Shown: positions 1 through 9,574, counted from the stretch's first letter. The stretch is 64,000 bases of DNA from Pseudomonas sp. R-28-1W-6 (GCF_009799925.1 NZ_WELK01000001.1:248001-312000), one strand, 5' to 3'. Numbers and translations: made by a program. Notes: a model not told the origin generated them from the sequence alone.

Positions 1-1398
1 GATGGCTACGGAACGTTCCGCTACCGCGGAGGATTCCGAGGCGTTCGCCGATACCTGGTCAATCGACACGGCCATTTCGTTGATCGCCGCGGAAGCACCG
101 GCGATTTCCTGGGCCTGATGCTCGGAGGCCTCGGCCAGGTGCATCGCGGTAGCCTGGGTTTCCTGGGCGGCGGCGGCCACCTGCACGGCAGTCAGGTTGA
201 TCGTCGCGACCAGGTCGCGCAGCTGGTCGATGGAGTAGTTGATGGAGTCGGCGATGGCACCGGTGAAGTCTTCGGTTACCGTCGCGGCCACGGTCAGGTC
301 ACCGTCGGCGAGGTCGGCGATTTCGTCGAGCAGACGCAGAATCGCCGACTGGTTGCGTTCGTTCTTCTCGGCGGTGGAGGCCAGGCGGCGGTTGGTTTCG
401 CGCACCATCACCAGGCCGATGAGGATGATCGAGGCCAGGGCGATCAGGCCCAGCACATAACCGGCCAGGGTGTTGAAGTAGCGGCCGCCGGCCAGGCTCT
501 CGAAGCCGCCGGTCAGTACCGAGGCCTTGTCCAGCAGGGTCTGCGATTCGTTGAAGATGGTGCTGGCGGATTCACGCACCTGGAACAGTTCCGGCGAGGT
601 TTCCAGGATCTCGTCCACCGAACCGGAAACGAACTGGAACAGCTCGGAGATCTCGGCCAGACGCTCGAGAGCGTCCGGATCGGTGACCTGGGAGATTTCC
701 ATGGCGGCGTTGCCTTCGGTCATCGCCTTGAGCACGCGACCGAACAGGCTGGCGTCGCGGCCGAACATGTCGGCGGCCTGTACCGAGTCATCGTCACCGG
801 CCAGTACCTTGTTCACCGAGCCGAGGATACGTTCGGCCAGCAGCGACTGGCGCTGGGCAACGGACACCTGGGCCGCCGGCGCACCGCTCTGCAGCAGGAT
901 GTCGACCACCTCTTCGTACTCGACCTGCAGCTGCGGAATGGTTTCCGCCAGGGTCGCGGCTACCTGGTGCAGCGAGAGTACGGTCTGTTCGCTGGCGAGA
1001 ATGGCGTCGGCGTTCTTGCGCAGGCTGTCCCAGTCCTTCTGTACCGCCTCCATTTCCGCCTGCATCGAGGCCGGCGCCGGCGGCAGGCCGGTGGCTTCGC
1101 TGCCTGCGGTGAGAAAGCCCCAGCGTTCTTCGAAGCCGTTGCGCGCTTCCTTCAGCAGCGGGAAGGCTTGCGCCTTGCCGGTCGCCGCTTCGGTGGCGTT
1201 CTTCGCAATCCGCTGGGACAGAACACGCAGCTCACCGGCGTGGCTGATGTATTCCTTGTCGTAGTTCGACTGGGTGTTGAGGTAGGCGAAGTTGGCGAAC
1301 AACAACACGATGGAAATGATCAGGACGATGAACAGTCCGGCGATCAGCGTGTTACTGCGCACACCTGCCAAAAGATTGCCTGCGTTGAATTTTTTCAT
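1..1398 (-). CDS. pilJ: Twitching-motility methyl-accepting chemotaxis protein PilJ (partial, C-terminus outside window)
   Basis: PilJ is the inner-membrane chemoreceptor of the Pil-Chp system, which controls type IV pilus activity and cAMP through the kinase ChpA. Reading the complement from the ATG at 1398 gives MKKFNAGNLLAGVRSNTL followed by a first membrane segment at about residues 17-38. A periplasmic sensor region follows, then a second membrane segment near 310-332 and a HAMP-like start. The frame stays open to base 1, so 466 codons are present. PilJ homologues are about 680 residues, so the coiled-coil signalling tip is missing from the window. It is the last pil gene visible in the run pilG-pilH-pilI-pilJ. 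Confidence 0.95.
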   Translation of the reverse strand, partial: MKKFNAGNLLAGVRSNTLIAGLFIVLIISIVLLFANFAYLNTQSNYDKEYISHAGELRVLSQRIAKNATEAATGKAQAFPLLKEARNGFEERWGFLTAGSEATGLPPAPASMQAEMEAVQKDWDSLRKNADAILASEQTVLSLHQVAATLAETIPQLQVEYEEVVDILLQSGAPAAQVSVAQRQSLLAERILGSVNKVLAGDDDSVQAADMFGRDASLFGRVLKAMTEGNAAMEISQVTDPDALERLAEISELFQFVSGSVDEILETSPELFQVRESASTIFNESQTLLDKASVLTGGFESLAGGRYFNTLAGYVLGLIALASIILIGLVMVRETNRRLASTAEKNERNQSAILRLLDEIADLADGDLTVAATVTEDFTGAIADSINYSIDQLRDLVATINLTAVQVAAAAQETQATAMHLAEASEHQAQEIAGASAAINEMAVSIDQVSANASESSAVAERSVAI

Positions 1399-1481
1399 TA
1401 TCTGGCCCCCGCCTGGACCGACCGCACTACGGTTCCCATGTAACGCCAAAGGCCGGCAAATGCCGACCCAACCGAAAAACT

Positions 1482-2018
1482 TTAGATCGCCACGTCGAGA
1501 AAGCCCTGGTGCTGAGCCAGCGCATGCGGGCTGAACACCAGCCAGGGCTGCTCGCGCTGGAAGACGCCGTGGATAAAAGGTTCTATGGAAGCTTCGAGTG
1601 GTGGCAACTGCTCGGAAAAGGTATCCACCGGGAAGTGCTGCATGCCGAACACTTCGTCGACCGTCAGCCCGGCAAACACTTCCTGGTGATCCACCACCAG
1701 CACGCGCCGCTGCTTGCGCAACGGCGACAGGTCGGAACCAAAGAAGCCGCACAGATCCATGACCGGCAGCAGCCGGCCACGCACGTTGGCGACCCCCTTG
1801 ACCCAGCTTTTCACGCCCGGCAGCAAGGTGTGCCGCGGCTCATGCAGGACTTCGCCGATCTCCCCCATGGGCGCCACGAAATAGCGGTCGCCCATGCGAA
1901 AGCCGATGCCACTCCAGGTCTGCACGGCCTGCTGCTGGGACGGCAGGCCGGCGGCCAGCAGCCGACAACGCTGGTCGATCTGTACGAGGAGCTGAAAGGG
2001 GGATTGCGCGTCCGACAT
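1482..2018 (-). CDS. pilI: Twitching-motility CheW-like adaptor PilI
   Basis: PilI is the CheW-type adaptor that couples the receptor PilJ to the histidine kinase ChpA at the inner membrane. The 178-residue product has a single CheW fold. The segment GIGFRMGDRYFVAPMGEI starts the domain, and WVKGVANVRGRLLPVMDL is the CheW core motif. There is no signal peptide or membrane segment. It lies 83 bases upstream of pilJ and 49 bases downstream of pilH on the same strand, so it is probably in the same transcript. Confidence 0.95.
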   Translation of the reverse strand: MSDAQSPFQLLVQIDQRCRLLAAGLPSQQQAVQTWSGIGFRMGDRYFVAPMGEIGEVLHEPRHTLLPGVKSWVKGVANVRGRLLPVMDLCGFFGSDLSPLRKQRRVLVVDHQEVFAGLTVDEVFGMQHFPVDTFSEQLPPLEASIEPFIHGVFQREQPWLVFSPHALAQHQGFLDVAI

Positions 2019-2067
2019 GCCAGCCTTGGCCTTTTCTTGTTATTGGGCTCTACGCTCTTGCCCGGCC

Positions 2068-2433
2068 TTAGCCGGCCAGCACCGCATTCAGGGTTTTCAT
2101 CAGGGTGTCTTCGTCGACCGGCTTGGTCAGGTAGTCACGCGCGCCCTGGCGCTTGCCCCAGACCTTGTCGGTCTCCTGATCCTTGGTGGTGACGATGATC
2201 ACCGGGATGTGACTGGTGTCGGCATCCTTGGTCAGCTGGCGGGTGGCCTGGAAGCCATTGAGACCCGGCATGACGATGTCCATCAGCACGGCATCGGGCT
2301 TTTCCTGGCGAGCCAGGGCGACACCGTCGGCGCCATTCTCCGCCTTGAGCACCTGATGGCCGTGCTTTTCCAGCATGGCGGTCAGTTTGTACATCTCGGT
2401 TGGCGAATCATCAACAATCAAAATACGAGCCAT
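2068..2433 (-). CDS. pilH: Twitching-motility response regulator PilH
   Basis: PilH is a single-domain CheY-like receiver of the Pil-Chp pathway, associated with pilus retraction and with damping of PilG signalling. The chosen start gives MARILIVDDSPTEMYKL and 121 residues, the usual family length. An in-frame ATG four codons upstream at 2445 is less likely. Receiver landmarks are visible: the acidic pair DD near residue 8, the phospho-acceptor Asp in VLMDIVMPG, the Thr in VTTKDQ, and the Lys in YLTKPVDE. No output domain is present. Confidence 0.95.
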   Translation of the reverse strand: MARILIVDDSPTEMYKLTAMLEKHGHQVLKAENGADGVALARQEKPDAVLMDIVMPGLNGFQATRQLTKDADTSHIPVIIVTTKDQETDKVWGKRQGARDYLTKPVDEDTLMKTLNAVLAG

Positions 2434-2478
2434 GGAGTTCCCCATACGGAATAGGCTTCACCGGCCTGCGGCCGGAAA

Positions 2479-2886
2479 TCAGGAGGCTTGTTCCACCGGA
2501 ACGAAGTCGGGGACATGCGTCTTGATGGCACCGAGCAGCTCTTCCTTGCTGAAGGGCTTGGTCAGGTACTGGTCGGAGCCAACGATACGCCCCTTGGCCT
2601 TGTCGAACAGGCCGTCCTTGGAGGACAGCATGATCACCGGGGTGGATTTGAAAGCACTGTTGTTCTTGATCAGGGCGCAGGTCTGATAGCCATCGAGCCG
2701 CGGCATCATGATGTCGACGAAGATGATACTCGGGTGAGTATCGGCGATCTTGGCCAGTGCATCGAAACCATCAACAGCCGTGATGACTTCGCATCCGACT
2801 TTTTTCAGCAGAGTTTCAGCGGTGCGACGAATCGTTTTCGAATCGTCGATCACCATGACCTTCAAACCCTCGGAATGCTGTTCCAT
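2479..2886 (-). CDS. pilG: Twitching-motility response regulator PilG
   Basis: PilG is the CheY-like receiver of the Pil-Chp system, linked to pilus extension and cAMP production. Starting at MEQHSEGLKVMVIDDS gives 135 residues, the family length. The frame is open further upstream to 3075, but that stretch does not look like PilG. Key positions are the DD pair, the acceptor Asp in IIFVDIMMPRLDG, and the Lys in YLTKPFSKEELL. It is the first gene of the pil run and is divergent from gshB, with 242 bases between the starts to hold both promoters. Confidence 0.95.
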   Translation of the reverse strand: MEQHSEGLKVMVIDDSKTIRRTAETLLKKVGCEVITAVDGFDALAKIADTHPSIIFVDIMMPRLDGYQTCALIKNNSAFKSTPVIMLSSKDGLFDKAKGRIVGSDQYLTKPFSKEELLGAIKTHVPDFVPVEQAS

Positions 2887-3128
2887 GTTTGCCCTACCAT
2901 CGCCTCGGTGAGTCATTATTCTTGCGTTATCAGTGTGCCTGAGGCCCTGCCACCGACGGGCTGCGTCCCAATCGTCGGGCCTTTTTAGCACACTCTCCAG
3001 ATGCAATCTATAAGCCCCGGATTCGCGGGGTTTTCCTTGACCGGCAAGGCCGCCGGCGCCACCCTTGCGCATCACAGTATGGCCACCCAGGCCTTTTTAG
3101 CCGGATTACGCTGCCGAGGTTTACCCCG

Positions 3129-4091
3129 ATGAGCATTCGCCTGGGGATCGTCATGGATCCCATTGCCCAGATCAGTTTCAAGAAGGACAGCTCGCTGGCC
3201 ATGCTCCTGGCCGCCCAGGCCCGTGGCTGGTCGCTGTTCTATATGGAACAGCAGGACCTGTACCAGAACGCCGGCCAGGCTCGCGCCCGCATGCGCCCCC
3301 TGCGCGTATTCGACAACCCGCTGCAGTGGTTCGAGCTGGACGCCGAGCAGGACAGCCCGCTGAGCGAACTGGACGTGATCCTGATGCGCAAGGATCCGCC
3401 ATTCGACAACGAGTTCGTCTACTCCACCTACCTGCTGGAACAGGCCGAGCGCGCCGGCGTGCTGGTGGTCAACCGCCCGCAGAGCCTGCGCGACTGCAAC
3501 GAAAAACTCTTCGCCACCCTGTTCCCCCACTGCATGCCGCCGACCCTGGTCAGCCGCAGGCCAGACATTCTGCGCGAGTTTGCCGAACAGCAGCGTGACA
3601 TCATTCTCAAACCCCTGGATGGCATGGGCGGCTCCTCGATCTTCCGCCACCGCGCCGGCGACCCCAACCTGTCGGTGATCCTGGAAACCCTCACCGCCCA
3701 CGGCAGCCAGCAGTGCATGGCCCAGGGCTACCTGCCGGGAATCAAGGACGGCGACAAGCGCATCCTGATGATCGACGGCGAGCCGGTGCCCTACTGCCTG
3801 GCGCGCATCCCGGCCCAGGGCGAGACCCGCGGCAACCTGGCCGCCGGCGGCACCGGCGAAGCCCGCCCGCTGACCGAGCGCGACCGCTGGATCGCCGCCG
3901 AAGTCGGCCCGGTACTGCGCGAGAAGGGCCTGCTGTTCGTCGGCCTGGACGTGATCGGCGAACACCTCACCGAGATCAACGTGACCAGCCCGACCTGCAT
4001 CCGCGAGATCGACAAGGCCTTCGACACGCGCATCGGCGAACGCCTGATGGATGCGATTGCCGACAAGCTCGCAGCGCGCAGTGCTTCATAG
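3129..4091 (+). CDS. gshB: Glutathione synthetase
   Basis: GshB joins gamma-glutamylcysteine and glycine with ATP, the second step of glutathione synthesis, in the cytoplasm. The 320-residue protein begins MSIRLGIVMDPIAQISFKKD. It has the ATP-grasp glycine-rich loop in KPLDGMGGSSIFR and the metal-binding segment LTEINVTSPTC. Length matches the proteobacterial family (about 315-320). It heads a co-directional run with tonB3, algH and ruvX, the arrangement also found in Pseudomonas aeruginosa. Confidence 0.97.
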   Translation: MSIRLGIVMDPIAQISFKKDSSLAMLLAAQARGWSLFYMEQQDLYQNAGQARARMRPLRVFDNPLQWFELDAEQDSPLSELDVILMRKDPPFDNEFVYSTYLLEQAERAGVLVVNRPQSLRDCNEKLFATLFPHCMPPTLVSRRPDILREFAEQQRDIILKPLDGMGGSSIFRHRAGDPNLSVILETLTAHGSQQCMAQGYLPGIKDGDKRILMIDGEPVPYCLARIPAQGETRGNLAAGGTGEARPLTERDRWIAAEVGPVLREKGLLFVGLDVIGEHLTEINVTSPTCIREIDKAFDTRIGERLMDAIADKLAARSAS

Positions 4092-4147
4092 ACTTTTGCC
4101 CCCTCACTGGGCAGACTGCGCGGCATCCTGATGCCTGTCGAAGCCCG

Positions 4148-5044
4148 ATGAACGCAGCCACTCTTCCGCCCGAACTGCCCAGCACTGGCGTCCGCCCGGC
4201 GGACCGGCTGGGCTTCACCCTGCTGATTGCGACCATCGTGCACCTGGCGCTGATCCTCGGCGTCAGCTTTACCCTGGCCAAGCCCGGCACCCTGAGCAAG
4301 AGCCTGGAAATCACCCTGTCCACCTTCAAGAGCGAAGCAAAGCCCAAGGAGGCGGACTACCTGGCCCAGGACAACCAGCAGGGCAGCGGCACCCTGGAGC
4401 ACAAGGCGGCGCCGAAGACCACCGAGCAGGCGATCTTCCAGGACACCCAGGTCAAGCGCGTCACTCCGCCCAGCGCGCCGCCGCAGGCGCAACGCCAGGA
4501 AGCCGCGCCCAAGGCCGCCATCGCCACCCGCAGCCCGCAGCAGCAGAAGACCCCGAGCAAGACCGAGCGCACCCAGCCCGAGCCGGACGCCCGCGCCGCG
4601 CCGGTGTTCGACAGCTCGCAGCTGTCCGCCGAAATCGCCAGCCTGGAAGCCGAGCTGGCCCAGGAAGTCCAGCAGTATGCCAAGCGCCCGAAGATTCACC
4701 GCCTGAATGCCGCCTCAACAGCGCGCGACAAGGGCGCCTGGTATAAGGACGAATGGCGCAAGAAGGTCGAACGGGTCGGCAACCTCAACTACCCGGACGA
4801 GGCCCGCCGCCAGCGCATCTATGGCAACCTGCGCCTGCTGGTGTCGATCAACCGCGACGGCACCCTGTATGAAGTGCAGGTCCTCGAGTCGTCCGACCAG
4901 CCCCTGCTGGACCAGGCCGCCCTGCGCATCGTGCGCCTGGCCGCGCCCTTCGCCCCGTTCACCGGCGACATGGCCGAGTTCGATCGCCTGGAAATCATCC
5001 GCACCTGGCGCTTCGAGCGCGGCGACCGCCTGTCCAGCAACTGA
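4148..5044 (+). CDS. tonB3: TonB-family energy transducer (TonB3-like)
   Basis: The 298-residue protein has the TonB plan. There is a short cytoplasmic N-terminus, then one membrane anchor at about residues 25-45 (FTLLIATIVHLALILGVSFTL). A Pro/Gln/Lys-rich periplasmic linker follows, and then a C-terminal TonB domain with YPDEARRQRIYGNLRLLVSI. The start at 4148 gives MNAATLPPELPSTGV; an open frame extends upstream but overlaps gshB. In P. aeruginosa the gene at this place, between gshB and algH beside pilG, is tonB3, which has been reported to affect twitching motility. The exact outer-membrane partner cannot be seen here. Confidence 0.88.
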   Translation: MNAATLPPELPSTGVRPADRLGFTLLIATIVHLALILGVSFTLAKPGTLSKSLEITLSTFKSEAKPKEADYLAQDNQQGSGTLEHKAAPKTTEQAIFQDTQVKRVTPPSAPPQAQRQEAAPKAAIATRSPQQQKTPSKTERTQPEPDARAAPVFDSSQLSAEIASLEAELAQEVQQYAKRPKIHRLNAASTARDKGAWYKDEWRKKVERVGNLNYPDEARRQRIYGNLRLLVSINRDGTLYEVQVLESSDQPLLDQAALRIVRLAAPFAPFTGDMAEFDRLEIIRTWRFERGDRLSSN

Positions 5045-5107
5045 GTCGCGGCCGCGCGACGGCGCGCCACACTTGAAGCCGGCGCCGCGAAGCTTGAAAC
5101 TAGGCCG

Positions 5108-5677
5108 ATGAAGAACTCCGCGCCCAGCTACCTCAAGCACCACTTCCTGATCGCCATGCCGCACATGGCCGATCCGAACTTCGCGCAGACCGTCACCTAC
5201 CTGGTCGAGCACAACGAGCAGGGCGCCATGGGCCTGGTAATCAACCGCCCCAACGGCCTCAGCCTGGCCGACGTGCTCGAGCAGCTGCGCCCGGACGAAG
5301 AGCCGCCCGCCCGCTGCCAGAGCCTGCCGATCTTTGCCGGCGGCCCGGTGCAGACCGACCGCGGCTTCGTCCTGCACCCGAGCGGGACCAGCTTCCAGGC
5401 CACCCTGGAACTGGGCGAGCTGGCCCTATCGACCTCCCAGGACGTGCTGTTTGCCATCGCCGAGGGCACCGGCCCGCGCCAGCACCTGATCACCCTCGGC
5501 TATGCCGGCTGGGAAGCCGGTCAGCTGGAAGCCGAACTGGTCGACAACGCCTGGCTGACCTGCCCCGCCGCCACCGACATCCTCTTCGACCTGCCCTCCG
5601 AGCAGCGCCTGGAAGCGGCCGCCGCCCGCCTGGGGGTCAACTTGAGCCTGCTCAGCGCCCAGGCCGGCCACGCATGA
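5108..5677 (+). CDS. algH: YqgE/AlgH family protein
   Basis: This is a 189-residue UPF0301 (YqgE/AlgH) protein; the family's molecular function is not settled. Landmarks are the N-terminal HFLIAMPHMADPNF, the segment GAMGLVINRP and the GGPVQTDRGFVLH motif. It has no signal peptide. AlgH was named in P. aeruginosa for an influence on alginate regulation. Its stop overlaps the start of the next gene by four bases (ATGA), so the two are translationally coupled. Confidence 0.93.
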   Translation: MKNSAPSYLKHHFLIAMPHMADPNFAQTVTYLVEHNEQGAMGLVINRPNGLSLADVLEQLRPDEEPPARCQSLPIFAGGPVQTDRGFVLHPSGTSFQATLELGELALSTSQDVLFAIAEGTGPRQHLITLGYAGWEAGQLEAELVDNAWLTCPAATDILFDLPSEQRLEAAAARLGVNLSLLSAQAGHA

Positions 5678-6108
5678 GCGCCGACAAACCGCTGCGCCTG
5701 CTGCTCGGCTTCGACTACGGCAGCAAACAGATCGGCGTCGCCGTCGGCCAGGTAATCACCGGCCAGGCCCGCGAGCTGTGCGTGCTGAAGGCGCAGAATG
5801 GCGTCCCCGACTGGCAGAAGGTCGAAGCCCTGATCAAGGAATGGCAGCCGGATGCGATAGTCGTCGGCCTGCCGCTGAACATGGATGGCAGCCCCAGCGA
5901 GATGAGCGAGCGCGCGGAGAAGTTCGCCCGCCGCCTCAATGGCCGCTTCAACCTGCCGGTACACACCCACGACGAGCGCCTGACCACCTACGAAGCCAAG
6001 GGCGAACGCATGGCCCAGGGCCAGCGCGGCGGCAGCTACCGGGACAACCCAGTCGACGCCCTGGCCGCGGCCCTGCTGCTGGAAGGCTGGCTGGCCGAAC
6101 AGCCGTGA
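5674..6108 (+). CDS. ruvX: Putative pre-16S rRNA nuclease / Holliday junction resolvase-like YqgF (RuvX)
   Basis: RuvX (YqgF) is an RNase H-fold nuclease implicated in maturation of the 16S rRNA 5' end and formerly annotated as a Holliday junction resolvase. The 144-residue product has the first catalytic Asp in [14 protein letters not shown], the acidic region around [11 protein letters not shown], and the C-terminal [16 protein letters not shown] with its acidic residues. Its start overlaps the algH stop. Length is normal for the family (about 140). Confidence 0.94.
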   Translation: MSADKPLRLLLGFDYGSKQIGVAVGQVITGQARELCVLKAQNGVPDWQKVEALIKEWQPDAIVVGLPLNMDGSPSEMSERAEKFARRLNGRFNLPVHTHDERLTTYEAKGERMAQGQRGGSYRDNPVDALAAALLLEGWLAEQP

Positions 6109-6208
6109 AGCGTCGGCACCTGCCACCGTCGACCGCTACTGCATGGCATCCGCACCGACTACGCTGGAGCGGATCGCCCACCGCCTGTTAATTGCCCGAG
6201 GATCGCCC

Positions 6209-6718
6209 ATGGCCCTGCCCAACCCCGCCGAACTGCTGCCCCGCATGGCCGCCGAGCTGCAACAGCTGCTGGCCAGCCGCGGCATCACCCAGCCGCACTT
6301 CATCGGCATCCGCACCGGCGGCGTGTGGGTGGCCGAAGCGCTGCTCGCGGAGCTGGGCCTGGACCAGCCGCTCGGCACCCTCGACGTGTCCTTCTACCGC
6401 GATGACTTCACCCGCAGCGGCCTGCACCCCCAGGTGCGCCCATCCGAGCTGCCGTTCGATATCGAAGACCAGCATCTGGTGCTGATCGACGACGTCCTGA
6501 TGAGCGGACGCACCGTGCGCGCCGCCCTCAACGAACTGTTCGACTACGGCCGCCCGGCCAGCGTGACCCTGGTCTGCCTGCTCGACCTGAATGCCCGCGA
6601 GCTGCCGGTGCATGCCGACGTGCTCGGCGCGACCCTCGCCCTGGCGGCCAACGAACGGGTAAAATTGCTCGGCCCCGCGCCGCTCGCCCTCGAGCTGCAA
6701 ACCCTCTCTGATTCCTAA
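6209..6718 (+). CDS. pyrR: Bifunctional pyr regulator / uracil phosphoribosyltransferase PyrR
   Basis: PyrR is a type I phosphoribosyltransferase that can act as uracil phosphoribosyltransferase and as a pyrimidine-gene regulator. The 169-residue protein carries the PRPP loop in [20 protein letters not shown]. The start at 6209 ([14 protein letters not shown]) gives the family length; the frame is open upstream to 6143. It lies just before pyrB and pyrC' on the same strand with a 10-base gap, so it is probably cotranscribed with aspartate transcarbamoylase. Confidence 0.94.
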   Translation: MALPNPAELLPRMAAELQQLLASRGITQPHFIGIRTGGVWVAEALLAELGLDQPLGTLDVSFYRDDFTRSGLHPQVRPSELPFDIEDQHLVLIDDVLMSGRTVRAALNELFDYGRPASVTLVCLLDLNARELPVHADVLGATLALAANERVKLLGPAPLALELQTLSDS

Positions 6719-6728
6719 GGCCTGCCCC

Positions 6729-7730
6729 ATGCCTATCGACGCCAAGCGCTCGCTGCAGCTCAACGACCAGGGCCAGCTGCGCCACTTCCTCTCGCTCGAC
6801 GGCCTGCCCCGCGAGCTGCTGACGGAAATCCTCGACACCGCCGACTCCTTCCTCGAAGTCGGCGCCCGCGCGGTGAAGAAGGTCCCGCTGCTGCGCGGCA
6901 AGACTGTGTGCAACGTGTTCTTCGAGAACTCCACGCGCACCCGAACCACCTTCGAGCTGGCCGCCCAGCGCCTGTCGGCCGACGTGATCAGCCTCAACGT
7001 GTCGACCAGCTCGACCAGCAAGGGCGAGACCCTGTTCGACACCCTGCGCAACCTGGAAGCCATGGCCGCCGACATCTTCGTCGTGCGCCATGCCGACTCC
7101 GGCGCCGCGCACTTCATCGCCGAGCACGTGTGCCCGAACCTGGCGATCATCAACGGTGGCGACGGCCGCCACGCGCACCCGACCCAGGGCATGCTCGACA
7201 TGCTGACCATCCGCCGGCACAAGGGCGGCTTCGAGAACCTCTCGGTGGCCATAGTCGGCGACATCCTGCATTCGCGGGTGGCCCGTTCGAACATGCTCGC
7301 CCTGCAGACCCTGGGCTGCCCGGACATCCGCGTGATCGGGCCGAAGACCCTGCTGCCGATCGGCATCGAGCAGTACGGGGTGAAGGTCTACAGCGACCTG
7401 GCCAGCGGCCTCAAGGATGTCGACGTGGTGATCATGCTGCGCCTGCAGCGCGAGCGCATGCAGGGCGGCCTGCTACCCAGCGAAGGCGAGTTCTACCGCC
7501 TCTACGGCCTCACCGAGCAGCGTCTCAAGCTGGCCAAGCCGGATGCCCTGGTGATGCACCCAGGGCCGATCAACCGCGGCGTGGAAATCGAGTCGGCGGT
7601 GGCCGACGGCCCGCAGTCGGTGATCCTCAACCAGGTCACCTACGGCATCGCCATCCGCATGGCCGTGCTGTCCATGGCCATGAGCGGCCAGGCCGCCCAG
7701 CGTCAACTGAATGCCGAGGAGCAGAACTGA
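6729..7730 (+). CDS. pyrB: Aspartate carbamoyltransferase catalytic subunit
   Basis: PyrB condenses carbamoyl phosphate and aspartate, the committed step of pyrimidine synthesis. The 333-residue protein has the carbamoyl-phosphate motif [13 protein letters not shown], the mobile loop [11 protein letters not shown], and the [11 protein letters not shown] segment near the C-terminus. Pseudomonas PyrB has an N-terminal extension compared with E. coli, visible here as [19 protein letters not shown]. Its stop overlaps the start of pyrC' by one base, consistent with stoichiometric synthesis of the two proteins of the class A ATCase. Confidence 0.97.
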   Translation: MPIDAKRSLQLNDQGQLRHFLSLDGLPRELLTEILDTADSFLEVGARAVKKVPLLRGKTVCNVFFENSTRTRTTFELAAQRLSADVISLNVSTSSTSKGETLFDTLRNLEAMAADIFVVRHADSGAAHFIAEHVCPNLAIINGGDGRHAHPTQGMLDMLTIRRHKGGFENLSVAIVGDILHSRVARSNMLALQTLGCPDIRVIGPKTLLPIGIEQYGVKVYSDLASGLKDVDVVIMLRLQRERMQGGLLPSEGEFYRLYGLTEQRLKLAKPDALVMHPGPINRGVEIESAVADGPQSVILNQVTYGIAIRMAVLSMAMSGQAAQRQLNAEEQN

Positions 7731-9001
7731 TGCGCACCCGTATCTTCGGCGCCCGGGTCATCGACCCGGCCAGCGGCCTCGACCAGGCCAGCGAACTCTA
7801 CCTCGACGGCGGCAAGATCGTCGCCCTCGACCAGGCCCCTGCCGGCTTCGTCGCCGACAAGACCATCGATGCCAGCGGCCTGGTCGCCAGCCCCGGCCTG
7901 GTCGACCTTTCCGTGGCCCTGCGCGAGCCCGGCTACAGCCGCAAGGGCAACATCGCCAGCGAGACCCTGGCCGCGGCCGCCGGCGGCGTCACCAGCCTGT
8001 GCTGCCCGCCGCTGACCAAACCGGTGCTGGACACCTCGGCGGTGGCCGAGCTGATCCTCGACCGCGCCCAGGAAGCCGGGCACGCCAAGGTGTTCCCCAT
8101 CGGCGCACTGAGCAAGAATCTCGCCGGCGAGCAGCTGGCCGAGCTGGTGGCGTTGCGCGACGCCGGCTGCGTGGCCTTCGCCAATGGCCTGGCACCGATG
8201 GCCAACAACCGCACCCTGCGCCGGGCCCTGGAATACGCGGCGACCTTCGACCTGACCGTGGTGTTCCACGCCCAGGACTTTGAGCTGGCCGAAGGCGGCC
8301 TGGCCCACGAAGGGCCGACCGCCAGCTTCCTCGGCCTGGCCGGCATTCCGGAAACCGCCGAGACCGTGGCCCTGGCCCGCGACCTGCTGCTGGTCGAGCA
8401 GAGCGGCGTGCGCGCCCACTTCAGCCAGCTGACCAGCGCGCGCGGCGCCGAAATGATTGCCGCCGCCCAGGCCCGCGGCCTGCCGGTGACCGCCGACGTG
8501 GCGATGTACCAGCTGATCCTCACCGACGAGGCGCTGCAGGGTTTCTCCAGCCTGTACCATGTGCAGCCGCCGCTGCGCACCGCCTTCGATCGCGACGGCC
8601 TGCGCCAGGCGTTGAAGGCCGGGGTGATCGGCGCCATCGCCAGCCACCACCAGCCCCACGAGGCCGACGCCAAGCTGGCCCCGTTCGGTGCCACCGAACC
8701 CGGCATCAGCAGCGTCGAGCTGCTGCTGCCGCTGGCCCTGACCCTGGTGGAAGACGGCCTGCTCGACCTGCCGACCCTGCTCGCCCGCCTCACCGCCGGT
8801 CCGGCCAAGGCCCTGCGCCTGCCCGCCGGACGCCTGGCCGTGGGCGCCCCGGCCGACCTGCTGCTGTTCGAAGCCAACGGCCAGACCCTGGCCGGCGAGA
8901 CCTGGTACTCGAAGGGCGGCAACAGCCCGTTCATCGGCCACTGCCTGCCGGGCAAGGTGCGCTACACCCTGGTGGACGGCCGCATCAGCTTCCAGGGCTG
9001 A
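7730..9001 (+). CDS. pyrC': Dihydroorotase-like, probably non-catalytic subunit PyrC' (PyrX) of aspartate transcarbamoylase
   Basis: The 423-residue protein has the dihydroorotase fold. However, the metal-binding HxH that normally follows PGLVDL is replaced: the sequence reads PGLVDLSVALREPG. This is the hallmark of the inactive homologue (PyrX/PyrC') that is needed for assembly of the Pseudomonas PyrB dodecamer but does not hydrolyse dihydroorotate. A separate active pyrC would be expected elsewhere in the genome. The ATG at 7730 overlaps the pyrB stop. A strong hairpin at 9013-9046 ends the transcript. Confidence 0.93.
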   Translation: MRTRIFGARVIDPASGLDQASELYLDGGKIVALDQAPAGFVADKTIDASGLVASPGLVDLSVALREPGYSRKGNIASETLAAAAGGVTSLCCPPLTKPVLDTSAVAELILDRAQEAGHAKVFPIGALSKNLAGEQLAELVALRDAGCVAFANGLAPMANNRTLRRALEYAATFDLTVVFHAQDFELAEGGLAHEGPTASFLGLAGIPETAETVALARDLLLVEQSGVRAHFSQLTSARGAEMIAAAQARGLPVTADVAMYQLILTDEALQGFSSLYHVQPPLRTAFDRDGLRQALKAGVIGAIASHHQPHEADAKLAPFGATEPGISSVELLLPLALTLVEDGLLDLPTLLARLTAGPAKALRLPAGRLAVGAPADLLLFEANGQTLAGETWYSKGGNSPFIGHCLPGKVRYTLVDGRISFQG

Positions 9002-9012
9002 ACCGCCCGACC

Positions 9013-9046
9013 ATGAAAAAGCCCGCCAAATGGCGGGCTTTTTCAT
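9013..9046. terminator. Bidirectional factor-independent terminator after pyrC'
   Basis: A perfect inverted repeat, AAAAAGCCCGCCA with arm TGGCGGGCTTTTT, lies 12 bases after the pyrC' stop and just before the end of the convergent TM2 gene. A-tract and T-tract flank both sides, so it can stop transcription from either direction. Confidence 0.92.
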
Positions 9047-9057
9047 GGCGGCAGCCG

Positions 9058-9456
9058 TCAGCCGCGCTGGGCGTTGCGCAGCGAAACCTGGTCGTTCAGG
9101 GTCCAGAAGTCGTAGAGCACGCCCAGGCCGAACAGGCCCAGGGTCAGCAGATAGAGGATGCCGCTGATCCACTTGCCCTGGTACATGCGGTGCACGCCGA
9201 AGGCGCCGAGGAAGGTGAGCAGGATCCAGGCCAGGTTGTAGTCGATGTCGCCAGCGTGGAAACGCAGGTCCGCATCGCGGTCCATGCTGGGGATCAGGAA
9301 CAGGTCGATGATCCAGCCGATGAAGAACAGGCCGAGGGTGAAGAACCAGATGGTCCCGGTCACCGGCTTGCCGTAGTAGAAACGGTGCGCGCCGAGAAAG
9401 CCGAAGATCCACAGTAGATAGCCAATGACCTTGCTGTGCGTGTCCTGTCGTTGCAT
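9058..9456 (-). CDS. Tandem TM2-domain membrane protein
   Basis: The 132-residue product contains two TM2 modules in a row. The first is YLLWIFGFLGAHRFYYGKPV followed by a second helix ending DLFLIP. The second is WILLTFLGAFGVHRMYQGKW followed by LLTLGLFGLGVLYDF. Each module is two membrane helices joined by a short turn with the HRxYxGK signature. The start at 9456 is favoured because an AGGAGG ribosome site lies eight bases upstream. The function of TM2 proteins in bacteria is not established, and the neighbours give no clue. Confidence 0.85.
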   Translation of the reverse strand: MQRQDTHSKVIGYLLWIFGFLGAHRFYYGKPVTGTIWFFTLGLFFIGWIIDLFLIPSMDRDADLRFHAGDIDYNLAWILLTFLGAFGVHRMYQGKWISGILYLLTLGLFGLGVLYDFWTLNDQVSLRNAQRG

Positions 9457-9574
9457 GTCTGCCTCCTGCGCAATGTGCAGCTGTCTGACGCCACACTCTA
9501 CCCAAGGTTTCCCTGCCAAGAGAAATCCATTGCGTTACAACTTCTGCCTTGCCGGATCATGGGCAATCGAAATA

